Source of the DNA: Streptosporangium sp. NBC_01755
GTDB lineage: Bacteria; Actinomycetota; Actinomycetes; Streptosporangiales; Streptosporangiaceae
Direction: 5' to 3'
Length of the DNA stretch: 64,000 nucleotides
Assembly: GCF_035917995.1 (NCBI RefSeq)
Contig: NZ_CP109131.1
Location: 2,666,001-2,730,000 of the forward strand
Shown here: positions 1-10,423 of the stretch, piece by piece
Layout of the letters: the number at the start of each line of letters is the position of its first letter
Position numbering within the stretch: the stretch's first letter is position 1
Program-made: the position numbers and the translations under genes
The notes under the pieces: generated by a model
Database searches by the model: none
Seen by the model: the letters and a program-made list of their open reading frames with translations, nothing else
Told to the model about the DNA's origin: nothing

Positions 1-90
1 GTCTACACCGTCCCCAACCTCGGCAATTTCGTCGGCCCCGGCCCCGATGACCCGGAAGAAGCCAGGCCGGAAAACAGCCCGGGCAGTTAA
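1..90 (+). CDS. C-terminal end of an unidentified protein (5' truncated by window)
   Basis: Frame 1 is open from the first base to a TAA at 88-90 and encodes 29 residues ending in an acidic, Pro/Gly-rich tail (PGPDDPEEARPENSPGS). The upstream part lies outside the window, so no family can be assigned. The tail has the composition of a disordered C-terminus. Coding status rests only on the open frame and its composition. Confidence 0.4.
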   Translation, partial: VYTVPNLGNFVGPGPDDPEEARPENSPGS

Positions 91-252
91 TGCCCCGCGC
101 GAAGACATAAGTTACAGCGGGTTAGGGTTGCGCTATCTGATACCTCACCGCGTCGGTCGGAGTCGGTCGGCGCAAAACCCCGGCCAGGAAGGCTTGCCCT
201 CAGCACAACGGCCGTCCGGAGTCTCTGGGGCACCTCAGCTAGGGTGATTTCC

Positions 253-466
253 GTGTTCGAGATGTGCCCTGCGACCGGTGATGACATCGGCCCTATCGCT
301 GATCTGATTCGGGCGCGCGCGGACTGGATGCGGGAACGCGAGCTACGAGACGCAAGGCTGGCGGGTGGTGCGGACCTTCCAGCAGAGCGGCGTAACCGGG
401 TACGCGCTGGCTCGCCGCGCTGAGCCGCAACCCCATCTCCCGGCCCTGGGAATGCGCCTCAACTGA
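253..466 (+). pseudogene. GNAT-type acetyltransferase remnant with internal deletion and frame change
   Basis: A GTG at 253 opens a frame reading DDIGPIADLIRARADWMRER, the typical beginning of an actinobacterial GNAT-like protein. It stops at 421-423 after 56 residues. From about 362 the +1-shifted frame reads GWRVVRTFQQSGVTGYALAR and ends at a TGA at 464-466, which resembles the C-terminus of the same type of protein. The central acetyl-CoA-binding region is missing. I infer one gene that lost its middle and its reading frame. The family assignment is from remembered sequence patterns. Confidence 0.5.
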
Positions 467-479
467 ACGCGACGGCGGC

Positions 480-638
480 CTACTCGACCTCGGCGTCCAT
501 CATCCGCTGCGCGAACTCCCGGATCATCGTGCGCAGCAGGTCCGGGCTCGCCGCGGCGAGGGTGTCGTCGAAGTACTCCCCGACAGCGGACACGATGTCA
601 TTGACGACTACTTCGTCCCCTTCGTGTTGATATGAGCG
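480..638 (-). mobile_element. N-terminal stub of an IS256/Mutator-type transposase
   Basis: The minus strand is open through about 50 codons, includes AAASPDLLRTMIREFAQRMM and DAEVE, and reaches a TAG at 480-482. IS256-family transposases carry a similar N-terminal segment of the type SPDLLR..(5-8 residues)..LM.AEA just before a conserved CGA.YGE block. Here the stop falls exactly where that block should begin, so the rest of the enzyme is gone. No terminal inverted repeats were recognised. It is a fossil of a transposition next to the inserted AbiL-like pair. Confidence 0.5.
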
Positions 639-844
639 AATCGAAGGATTACGGAGTGGCCGTCTCTTGTCACATGGATCTCACCCGTGCCAACGCCAGG
701 GCTTGATCACCCGCACACCATCTCCCTGGACGTGAACGCATAGGCACGTGTATGCAGGCATACTGCGCACAGATCCCGAATTTCGTCTTAGTTTTACGAT
801 CTAACCTCTGTGTCAGCAGCGATGGCGCAAGGTACGGTGAGATC

Positions 845-2133
845 GTGTTGATCAGATTTGGAGCTACGAACTATCGCTCCATCCGGGAGCCGGTCGAGCT
901 CTCGATGGTTGCGATCGATCGAGATCGAGAAGAAGCACGCCCTGCACCACTGCTCGGAGAGAGCCTTCTGCCACTTGCGGCGGTGTATGGGCCAAACGCC
1001 TCCGGAAAGTCAAACGTTATATCCGCACTTTCTTGGCTGCGTGATGCAGTTCACTTTTCCCTTCAATTTTGGGAGGATGAAATACCGATCGATTCATTCG
1101 CCTTTGGCGATGGCCCTATGTCCGCCAGTGAATTTAGCATCGAAATTGCAATCAATGGCGTTCGTTTCGAGTATGCACTTGAAGTGGATCACGAACATGT
1201 GATCTACGAAGGCCTCTTTCATTATCCCGAGAAGAAGCGCAGGCGAATATTTGAGCGAGAAGACTCAGAACTAAAGCTTCAAAGAGGACTAGGCGGCCTA
1301 TCTGGCACCCGTGAACTTATGACGCCCAGGACGCTAGCACTCTCAGTCGCCCGACGGTTCGATGAGCCATTGGTGTCGAACTTTACACGAAAGCTCCTAA
1401 GCATACAGAATCTTGGCCACATGCCTAGAAACAACATCCCAGGCTTCCCGAAGAGAGCATTCCGAAGCTCGTCTTCTCGCTCAACAATTCGCTGGTTTGA
1501 AGATACAAGCGACCAACTACCCCTCTTCGGCGATAGCGATTTTGGTGACAGATTCATTGGAATTCGCCAACAAGCATTGGCGCTGCTGCGTCTGGCCGAC
1601 CTTGGCATCGAAGATGTAATAATCGATAATCAAGTGATTAACTACTCTGATTCAGAAGTGCGCACCCAGCGCAGAGTTCGATTGCTCCACAAAACCTCCC
1701 AAGAGAGTGTTCCCTTTGACCTAAATTCCGAGTCAGAGGGGACGAGAACATGGTTTTCTCTAATCGGTCCAGTTCTAACTGCTCTGCGGGGGGGTTCAGT
1801 CGTCCTCTTCGATGAACTAGATGCGAGTCTACATCCAACCTTGTCAGCAGAATTGCTGCGTATCTTCCATAATCCAGTAACTAACCCCCGCGATGCTCAG
1901 CTTATCTTCACGTCTCATGACACCAGTCTTCTAAATTACCTTAATAGGGACGAAGTCTGGTTAACAGAAAAGCAGGCCGATGGCTCTACCCGCCTCGGCG
2001 CATTGGCCGATTTTGCCGGAGAGCGCGTGCGTAAATCCCAGAACCTTGAGAATGCCTACCTTCACGGCAGGTTTGGCGCCCTCCCCCAAGTGGATCAGAC
2101 TGCCTTATTGCGCGCCCTTGGACTAATCGGCTG

Positions 2134-2134
<1 letters not shown>
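845..2134 (+). CDS. AAA-family ATPase, RloA/AbiLi-like (AbiL-type defence)
   Basis: The protein has 429 residues if started at GTG 845, which has GGTGA four bases upstream and begins VLIRFGATNYRSIREPVELS, the usual start of AAA_15/AAA_21 SMC-like ATPases. The same frame is open from an ATG at 752, but that extension looks unconserved. Visible motifs are Walker A (YGPNASGKSN), an ABC-like signature region (SEGTRTWFS), Walker B (VVLFDELDASLHP) and an H-loop (FTSHDTSLL). The stop overlaps the next ATG (TGATG), so the RloB-like partner is translationally coupled. This pairing is that of AbiLi/AbiLii, a two-gene abortive-infection system. Base composition and codon use (many A/T third positions) are unlike the high-GC neighbours, which indicates recent acquisition. 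Confidence 0.85.
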
Positions 2135-3422
<1,288 letters not shown>

Positions 3423-3658
3423 GACGATCAAAGGTGGACGTTACCCGAAGGCTATCTATCGCTGCAGGTCAGCGGCATGATCGCGCGTCACGCCGAGCTT
3501 TCAGATTAAGTATGGTGGCGGGCATCCCGACACGTCCCTGCGCCTTCCCGAACCGAGGCTCGTCGTGCCCCCTGTCTTGGTGGATGTGGCAGGTTGAACG
3601 GGTGACTGACACGGAGGATCGCCTGCCTCGGACGTGAGTGTTGATCGCTGCGCCTGGT
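3423..3658. other. Intergenic remnant region, no gene seen
   Basis: Nothing between the GMC-oxidase remnant and the membrane TPR gene looks coding. It contains a 16-bp string at 3458-3473 that recurs with one mismatch at 35795-35810. Confidence 0.3.
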
Positions 3659-5689
3659 TCAGCTGAACTGGAGGTAGGTGGCGAGCGTGGCGACCTCGTT
3701 TGACTCGTTCGCCGGGAAACGGGCGAGCAGCGTACGGAGCAGGCCGGCCTCATCCAGGGTGACCCAGACATAGCCCTGCTCCCGGTCACTGATCGTCAGT
3801 TGCCAGCCGGTCCCCTGGGCCCCGCCGAACTGCGCCGTGTTCTGCTGAATCACCGTGGTCCCGGTCGGTAGCCGCCGGAGCAGGCCGTCCCGGACCTTCT
3901 CGGCCAGTTTCGTACGTGCCTGATCCCCCGACGGGGGATCCACCGTGGTGACCCGTACGCTCAACTGTTGCCGATTGTCGGGAGAGGTCAGGTCGGCGCT
4001 GCCCGCGAGGTCTCCGGAGAACTTCCACCTGTCCGGATGGCAGAGCGAGACCCCGCCGATCCAGTCGTTGTGCGGGAGCAGCACCTCGGTGTTCACCGTC
4101 GACATGGCGGCGGTGGCGGAGGCGAGCCGCCGTTTTCCCGTGTAGAGATCCACCCGGTACTCGCCCGAGGGCGGGCAGTTTCGGTCCGCCAGGATCCACT
4201 TGCCCTCGCCCGAGAGCGTCAGCGTTGAGGGGGCGATCTGGACCGGGTCGTGGCGTTGGGACCACTCGTCGATGGGGCTCGGCCGATAGTAGGCGATTAT
4301 GCCGAATTGTGATCCCTTGGGCAGATCTCGGTAGGTGTAGTCCGCAGTGATCTGCGCTCCCTGGACGGTCACCCTGAGCCTGGAAACGGCCGTGCCCGGG
4401 GCTGGGGCGGTGTTCGGGGCCAGTTCCTCACCCTGGGCACCGACCAGCGCGCCCTGGAGCTCGGCGACCAGGTCACGGATGTCGTCGCGCTGGCCCCCGA
4501 CGAGGTCCAGGGTGGTACGGGTGGCCGCGTAGAGCTCCAGCCGCTCGGCGGGATCCGGCCGGGCTTTGATCCTCGTGATGACGTCGGCCGCCAGCCGTCT
4601 CGCGTCCTCGGTCCGGCCCTGACCGGCCACCGCCGTCAGGAGGTTCAGCCAGGGCAGCGGCGGCCCCGGGTTCAGCGCGATGGCACGCCTGCTGTACTCC
4701 TCGGACCTCTGGTGATCGGGTAGGTGGATGTTGGCGGCGCCGAGCCGGAGCAGCACGACGTAGCGCTCGCCGCCGAGTTCGAGCGCCCGGGTGAGGTCCG
4801 CGGCGGATGCCCGCCAGGCGCTTCGCGGGGCGGAGCTGTAGACGTAGTTCGAGGTCGATCTCTCCGGGCTGGCGGCCAGGATCCGCGCGGACGAACGGTG
4901 CTCGTAGGCCGTCGCGTAGTCGTCGTCCGCGGCAACGGCCCGGTCGTACGCCGTGACCGCCCCTTTGAAATCGCGGAGGGAGGCCAGCCGGTCCCCTTCG
5001 GCGACGGCTCTGACCGCCTCTTCCGAGGCCGCCTCCGGCGGGGCGACGAGGGCGACCATGGAGCTGAGCAGGCAGGTCACGGTGAGGAGCGCCGCCGGCC
5101 ATACGAGGTAGCGGCGGGTGGGCGGGCTGACGGTAAGTGACAGGCCGAGCAGGGTGAGCGCCACGGCGAGCAGGGTGACCCCCGCCACGTAGACGTTCTT
5201 CTTGTCGCCCCACTCCGACGCGGTCTCCTGCGCGGCCTGCTGGCGCAGGGTGGCCCGGTTCGCGTCGACATACAGGTCGGCGTAGAGCATGTCCAGCCGG
5301 TTGACGTACTTCCCGGTGGCCAGCACCGACGTCTTCTGGACCTGGGAGTACGCCCGGCTCCAGCGGGCGACGGCCTCGGACTCGGCGCGTCTTTCCAGCA
5401 GTTCGGCCCGGACCGCGTCCAGGTCGTGCCGGTGTTTCAGCGTGTTCGCGACGCCGAAGTTGACCCGATTCTCCGCGATCTCCGCCTCGGTCGTCGTCTG
5501 CTCGCTCATCGCGACGATGGCGGCGCGCTGTGCGTCGCGCATCGTACGGTCCTCGCGCGCGCCCGCGTCACTGGCGAGGTAGCCGAGGACACCGCCCAGC
5601 AGCGCGATCAGCACGACGGCGAGCGAGAGGTGGCGCTTGTACGGCGAGTCGAGGTCCTCGACCGCGGGGGGTTCCAGATTGACGTCCAT
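3659..5689 (-). CDS. Membrane-anchored TPR protein with C-terminal extracytoplasmic-type domain
   Basis: This 676-residue protein has no family name I recognise. A single hydrophobic helix at about residues 20-40 is followed by a roughly 125-residue helical segment, then two more helices (about 167-188 and 195-216). Residues 225-400 form TPR-like repeats (AVTAYDRAVAADDDYATAYE, SEEYSRRAIALNPGPPLPWL). The C-terminal third (RLRVTVQGAQITADYTYRDL onward) looks beta-rich, with a final domain resembling lipoprotein or surface modules. The ATG at 5689 has GAGGAGGGCC upstream. It lies 16 bp downstream of a second membrane gene with the same helix, loop, two-helix layout, so the two form one operon. 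That operon diverges from the kinase-helicase gene, which suggests but does not prove a shared role. Confidence 0.7.
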   Translation of the reverse strand: MDVNLEPPAVEDLDSPYKRHLSLAVVLIALLGGVLGYLASDAGAREDRTMRDAQRAAIVAMSEQTTTEAEIAENRVNFGVANTLKHRHDLDAVRAELLERRAESEAVARWSRAYSQVQKTSVLATGKYVNRLDMLYADLYVDANRATLRQQAAQETASEWGDKKNVYVAGVTLLAVALTLLGLSLTVSPPTRRYLVWPAALLTVTCLLSSMVALVAPPEAASEEAVRAVAEGDRLASLRDFKGAVTAYDRAVAADDDYATAYEHRSSARILAASPERSTSNYVYSSAPRSAWRASAADLTRALELGGERYVVLLRLGAANIHLPDHQRSEEYSRRAIALNPGPPLPWLNLLTAVAGQGRTEDARRLAADVITRIKARPDPAERLELYAATRTTLDLVGGQRDDIRDLVAELQGALVGAQGEELAPNTAPAPGTAVSRLRVTVQGAQITADYTYRDLPKGSQFGIIAYYRPSPIDEWSQRHDPVQIAPSTLTLSGEGKWILADRNCPPSGEYRVDLYTGKRRLASATAAMSTVNTEVLLPHNDWIGGVSLCHPDRWKFSGDLAGSADLTSPDNRQQLSVRVTTVDPPSGDQARTKLAEKVRDGLLRRLPTGTTVIQQNTAQFGGAQGTGWQLTISDREQGYVWVTLDEAGLLRTLLARFPANESNEVATLATYLQFS

Positions 5690-5705
5690 CGGCCCTCCTC
5701 ACACC

Positions 5706-6557
5706 TCACACCGAAGTCAGGGCCAGCGGGACCGCGACGACCAGCAGGGCGAGGTAGCCCACCAGCGCCGCCGCGAACACGGCGGGGCGCCACCGCTCTG
5801 GTGGGACGAGCCGGGCTACCGTCAGCCCCACGATGACCAGAATCGACGCCACCACGCACAGCGCCAGCTCGCCGGACCGGTCGTGCAGGTCGTCGGCCTT
5901 GCGTACGGTCAGTTCGGGCTGGCCCTGCGGGACCGACATGTACTCGTTTACCCGGATGATGGCGTCCTGGCGCAGCTCGTGATTCCAGGTGGCGGTGGCT
6001 CCGATTCCGGTGCGGTAGCGGATGTCGATCCACTCAGCGGCCAGGAGCCCGTCGGCCTGCCTGCGCAGCAGCCGTGCCTGTGCCGGGTCGGTGGACTCGA
6101 CCGCGTCCGCCTGCGCGTTCAAGACCCGGTACTGCGCGATCTGGCTGCCCTCGGAGCGGCTGCGCGCGATCGCGACCACCCGGCTCGACTGCACCTGAAC
6201 GGTTTCCACGACCGCCTGACGGTCGGCGTCCACGGCCGCGGAGTCCACCCTGATGGAGACGTAGGTGAGCGCGGCACCGGTGATCGTCGCGACTCCGATC
6301 GCGACGGCGATCCACAACTCCCACGGCGCGCGGGTGCTCGTCTCCTTACCTTTCGCGCGGTATCTCGCCAAAATCCGAGAAATACGCGACCGGCGTACGT
6401 CCCCATTACCACCCGACGGCTCGGTGATGTGCGAAGCCGCGTCGAGATCTTCCCCGGCCGGCGTCTCCCCTGCTCGCTCCTCTTCAAATGGCTCAGCCAC
6501 GCTTTCATTAGAAGAAGCTCCATGCATTGCGGCAAGTATTCTTACGTCGCGTTTCAA
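5706..6557 (-). CDS. Membrane protein with cytoplasmic tail, one plus two transmembrane helices
   Basis: It encodes 283 residues from a TTG at 6557, or 273 from the ATG at 6527. Neither has a clear Shine-Dalgarno site. The first 75 residues are polar and acidic then basic. A helix follows at about 79-101 (ELWIAVAIGVATITGAALTY), then a helical loop of some 125 residues rich in A, R and Q, and two closing helices at about 231-280. The layout mirrors the N-terminal part of the downstream TPR protein, suggesting paralogous sensor or scaffold modules. No catalytic motif is visible. It is the first gene of an operon divergent from the Mokosh-like genes. Confidence 0.65.
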   Translation of the reverse strand: MKRDVRILAAMHGASSNESVAEPFEEERAGETPAGEDLDAASHITEPSGGNGDVRRSRISRILARYRAKGKETSTRAPWELWIAVAIGVATITGAALTYVSIRVDSAAVDADRQAVVETVQVQSSRVVAIARSRSEGSQIAQYRVLNAQADAVESTDPAQARLLRRQADGLLAAEWIDIRYRTGIGATATWNHELRQDAIIRVNEYMSVPQGQPELTVRKADDLHDRSGELALCVVASILVIVGLTVARLVPPERWRPAVFAAALVGYLALLVVAVPLALTSV

Positions 6558-6733
6558 TCACGAAAAAGATTCTCAATGGACACGCCGCCCGGGACAGCCA
6601 TTCCGGCCACGGGCGCGTGACACGGTCCGGCCAAACGTCCAACGCACGGCAGGAGACTCGTAGGACACACCGTACTCAGTTGGAATTTCCTAAAGCTCTG
6701 GCAAACCAGGCCATAGAAGACAAAGATTGACCC
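6558..6733. promoter_or_regulatory. Divergent promoter region between membrane operon and kinase-helicase operon
   Basis: About 175 bp separates the two divergent starts and is less GC-rich than the flanking coding DNA. It must hold promoters for both directions. I could not identify convincing -35/-10 boxes or an operator. The kinase-helicase GTG lacks a strong Shine-Dalgarno site, so a leaderless transcript is possible. Confidence 0.4.
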
Positions 6734-9700
6734 GTGGCAAACGGGCTGAAAGAAGCCGACGATGAGATCGACCGCCTGGTGCGGCACTTCTGCTCGGACG
6801 AGCGGACCTACGCCTACGGCCCCTACGTCCAGGCGGGGCCGCCCGGCCGCCCGTTGGGTGGCGCGGAGCTGATCCCCGGGCGGCTACGGCTCTATCGCCT
6901 GGTCGACCGCGACGGCCGCAGGGTGGACCTGCACGTCTACGCCGGGTTGGCCGACATCGGCGGTCTGCTGTGGGAGCAGGAGGTCAGGGTCCTGCTGCGG
7001 CTGGGCGCATCGGGACTACACGGTCTGCCGGAGATCCTGAGCGGCGGCTACGAGTCTGCGGAGTCCACGGCCCGTGCGGGGGCGGTGGTCGGCGGCGTGG
7101 CCTTCATCGCCACCCGGGGGTCGGGCAGTACTCTCGCCGACCCCGGAGCGGCGGACTTCATGCGTGAACACCCGACGCTGGCGCTGAGCCAGTTCGGACG
7201 GCTCGCCAACGCGCTCGCGGAGCTGCACGACCTCGGTGTGCTCCACCGTAACCTCACCCCCGCCACGATCCAGGCCGACTTGGCGGACGAGCGCTCCCCC
7301 CGGCTGTGGATCGCCCGCTTCGAGATGAGCGCGCTGATCGGCAACCTCTTCCGGCGCAACCTCGACTCCGGCGCCGACCGCTCCGAGCTGGGCACGCTCC
7401 TGCTCGGCAGGGCCCCGACGCTGCGCACCCTCGCCTATCACCCGCCCGAGCGCGTGCGTTTCCTGTTTCCCACCGGTGAGGACGAACGGTTTCTCGAAAG
7501 CCCCACCTCCGACGTGTACGGCCTGGCCGCGACGGTCTGCGAGTGGTTCTACGACCCCGCGCGCCTTCCGGACGGCTCCGTCTCAGGGGCCTCGCCCGGC
7601 GAGGTCCGCGAGCGGCACACGCGGACGCGCAGGGAGATGACGCGTCTGCTGACCGCCTCACCCAAGGTACCGCACCGGCTGGCGAGCCTGCTGGCGGAGA
7701 TGCTCGCAGAGGAGCCACGAAACCGGCCCACGGCGGCCGAGGTCGTCACCCGGCTGGGGCAGGACGCGGAGGGCATCCGCCTGGCGTTGACCGGCACCGA
7801 GCGCACCCGCCCCTACCTCGTGGCGCACATGCCCGAGCTGTCGAACGCCACCCTCTATCGCTGGGGCTGCATCTCCCAGCCCGCCGACACCCCCATGGGT
7901 CGCGATGAGCTGGCCAAGTTCATCGTCGACGACCTCCGCAACGCCAGGCTCCTGCACTCCCCCAAGGGCGCCGAGCCGTTCGCCGAGCGCGGCGACCTGA
8001 ACGACCGGCTCGCCAGCCACCACGTGCTGCTCGGCAAGAACATCGCCTGGTTCTGCCGGAGCTTCCAGCGCAAGACCTGGGGACGGCTCGGCCCACCCCT
8101 CCCCGAGGCGCTGATCGTCAAGTACGTCGCGCGCCGCCATCATCCCTCCGCCCGGCGGCGGCTGGAGGATCTGCTTGCCCAGTCATCGTTCGCCCCCGAG
8201 GTCGCCGCGATCGACACAGTCGCCTTCGACGTGGCCGAGGAGGTCATGGAGGCCGAGCTGCTGGACCGCCCCTCGTGGACACCACTGCTCGACCTGCTCG
8301 ACCTGCCTTCGCAGGAGTCCCAGCAGGACTTGGAGTACGGCAGGGCGCTGGACTGGATGCTGCAGTACCAGGGCGCCCAGCTGCGTGCCCGGACCTACGC
8401 CTTCGTCCGCATCGACCAGGGCGCGGGTGACGTCACGGTCGAGTGGGACAGGGAACGCGACAAGGCGCTGATCGACAAGAACACCCTGCTGCGCAAGTTC
8501 GCCGACTCCCCACGGCTGCGGCCCGCCTTCGGCGACTTCTTCGGCAACCTCGACGACGAGGAGGGTGACGCCCTGGTCGAAGTGGTCGAGGACGACAGGG
8601 GTACGCCGAGCAGGTCAAGCCGCGGTTCAGAATGGATCGTCCAGCGCCGGACCGGCGAGGACCGGGTCACACTCCGCCGCCCCGCCCGGGGCAGCGGGAA
8701 GATACCGCAGCGTGGCTGGATCAGGCCGCTCAGCGACAAGGGGACGAACACGGCGCTGCGTCGCCAGACCGCCGCCAGGGTGGACCTCATGGATGCCCGA
8801 GGGCTGCTGCGCCAGCTCCGCTCACCCAACTCCATCAAGCACATCGCATCCCGATGGCAGCGGGCGGGCAGCGGCCTGCTCGGCGAGGACGGCCCGGAGA
8901 TCGTCCGTGCCATGTTGACCTACCAGCCGTTCTTCGCCGTGCAGGGCCCACCGGGAACAGGCAAGACCACGGTGGTGGCCGAGGCGGTGGCCGCCTACCT
9001 CGCCGACGACTCCACGGCCCGCGTGCTGGTCTCGGCGCAGTCCAACTACGCCTTGGACAACCTGGCGCAGCGCATCCTGCAGAAGGTCGGCGCCATGAAC
9101 GGCGAGGGCATGCCGAGCGATGACTGGGCGGGCGTCGCCATGCGCATCACCTCGCGGAGCGGCGCCAGGCACAGCCCGCAGATCGAGCCGTGGACCCTGG
9201 AGAGGCTCACCGATCGGGAGGCGATGCACATCAGGGTCAGGGTACGGCTCAGGCTGGACGGCGGGGTCGGCAACGAGCCGCTGCACCGCGCATTGGAACG
9301 GTGGAACCGGTTGCTGGATCCGTCAGGGGAGGAGAACGTCCAGCTTGAGTTGGGTGACCGGCTCAAGCGAGCGGCGAACCTGGTCTTCGCCACCTGCGCC
9401 ACCTCGACCGCCGAAGCGGTCACCAGCGGCGGTACCCGCAGCAGGTTCGACTGGGTGATCGTGGAGGAGGCGGCCAAGGCATGGCCGACGGAGCTGGCGA
9501 TGCCGCTGGCCAGGGGGACCCGGTGGACGCTCATCGGAGACCACCGCCAACTCGGCGCTCACCGCCGCCAGGACTTCGAGAGCTTCCTCAACGACTGCGC
9601 CAGCGACCGCAACGAGGAGATCGCCCAGCTCTACCGGGAGCGGGAGAGCCTACTCCGGGCCTTTGACACCTTCCGCAACCTGTTCGGCAACCTCGACGAC

Positions 9701-10423
9701 GTGGAGCTGTCGCCCTCGGCCAGGGAACGGCTACCGCTGCGCCAGTTGTCCACCCAGTTCCGCATGCGGGCGCCCATTGCCGAGGTGGTGAGCCGGGTCT
9801 TCTATCCGAAGCCGGGCCCTGTGGAGCAGGATGGCCTGCCGCGGGGCGGCCTGGCCACCGCCGAAGGCATCGGCCCGCTGTCGCTGCGACGGCCCGTCGA
9901 GTTCATCGGCGAGTCGCTGATCTGGCTGGACACCAGCGACATCCCTGACTGTGCCGACGTACCGCGCTGGAGCAACCCCGGTGAGGCGAAGGTTGTGGAC
10001 GCGCTGGTGAAACGGCTGAAACCGGACCCCGTGCCGTACCGGAACGGTTACAGCGGCGAGCCTCTGGCGGTGCTTACCCCCTACCGGCAGCAGCTCGAGG
10101 AGCTGCGCCAATACGCCAGCGTGCGCGATCACCTGTCCACCGTGCACGCCTTCCAGGGACGCGAAGCAGACATCGTGCTGGTCTCGCTCGTCAGGTCCAC
10201 ACCGCGCGGCAAGGCCAGGGGCGCGCTGAGCAGCCTCGGACACCTGACCGAGCCCAATCTGATCAACGTGATGCTGTCCAGAGCCAGGAAACTGCTGGTC
10301 ATCGTGGGCAACTTCCAGCACTTCGCCCAGGCGGGCGCGGAGGTCGAGTTCTGGGCGCGGCTCTGCACCGCGGTCCGGATCTACGGAACCGTGCTCCCGG
10401 CCGGCGAGGTGACAGGGTCATGA
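6734..10423 (+). CDS. Kinase-like domain fused to SF1 (COG1112-type) helicase, MkoA-like
   Basis: Residues 1-350 of this 1229-residue protein resemble a Ser/Thr kinase fold (LHDLGVLHRNLTPATIQADL; TSDVYGLAATVCEWFY; MLAEEPRNRPTAAEV). However, the catalytic Asp of HRD is Asn and no DFG is seen where RFEMS occurs, so it may be a pseudokinase. The C-terminal half is a superfamily 1 helicase: motif I GPPGTGKTT at 738-746, motif II DWVIVEEA at 906-913, GDHRQLG, LSTQFRMRAPI, VHAFQGREADIVLVSLVRS and MLSRARKLLVIVGN. Kinase-like plus COG1112-type helicase next to a PLD protein is the published architecture of type I Mokosh phage defence. Its stop overlaps the PLD gene start by 4 bp. GTG start, with no obvious Shine-Dalgarno site. 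Confidence 0.85.
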   Translation: MANGLKEADDEIDRLVRHFCSDERTYAYGPYVQAGPPGRPLGGAELIPGRLRLYRLVDRDGRRVDLHVYAGLADIGGLLWEQEVRVLLRLGASGLHGLPEILSGGYESAESTARAGAVVGGVAFIATRGSGSTLADPGAADFMREHPTLALSQFGRLANALAELHDLGVLHRNLTPATIQADLADERSPRLWIARFEMSALIGNLFRRNLDSGADRSELGTLLLGRAPTLRTLAYHPPERVRFLFPTGEDERFLESPTSDVYGLAATVCEWFYDPARLPDGSVSGASPGEVRERHTRTRREMTRLLTASPKVPHRLASLLAEMLAEEPRNRPTAAEVVTRLGQDAEGIRLALTGTERTRPYLVAHMPELSNATLYRWGCISQPADTPMGRDELAKFIVDDLRNARLLHSPKGAEPFAERGDLNDRLASHHVLLGKNIAWFCRSFQRKTWGRLGPPLPEALIVKYVARRHHPSARRRLEDLLAQSSFAPEVAAIDTVAFDVAEEVMEAELLDRPSWTPLLDLLDLPSQESQQDLEYGRALDWMLQYQGAQLRARTYAFVRIDQGAGDVTVEWDRERDKALIDKNTLLRKFADSPRLRPAFGDFFGNLDDEEGDALVEVVEDDRGTPSRSSRGSEWIVQRRTGEDRVTLRRPARGSGKIPQRGWIRPLSDKGTNTALRRQTAARVDLMDARGLLRQLRSPNSIKHIASRWQRAGSGLLGEDGPEIVRAMLTYQPFFAVQGPPGTGKTTVVAEAVAAYLADDSTARVLVSAQSNYALDNLAQRILQKVGAMNGEGMPSDDWAGVAMRITSRSGARHSPQIEPWTLERLTDREAMHIRVRVRLRLDGGVGNEPLHRALERWNRLLDPSGEENVQLELGDRLKRAANLVFATCATSTAEAVTSGGTRSRFDWVIVEEAAKAWPTELAMPLARGTRWTLIGDHRQLGAHRRQDFESFLNDCASDRNEEIAQLYRERESLLRAFDTFRNLFGNLDDVELSPSARERLPLRQLSTQFRMRAPIAEVVSRVFYPKPGPVEQDGLPRGGLATAEGIGPLSLRRPVEFIGESLIWLDTSDIPDCADVPRWSNPGEAKVVDALVKRLKPDPVPYRNGYSGEPLAVLTPYRQQLEELRQYASVRDHLSTVHAFQGREADIVLVSLVRSTPRGKARGALSSLGHLTEPNLINVMLSRARKLLVIVGNFQHFAQAGAEVEFWARLCTAVRIYGTVLPAGEVTGS

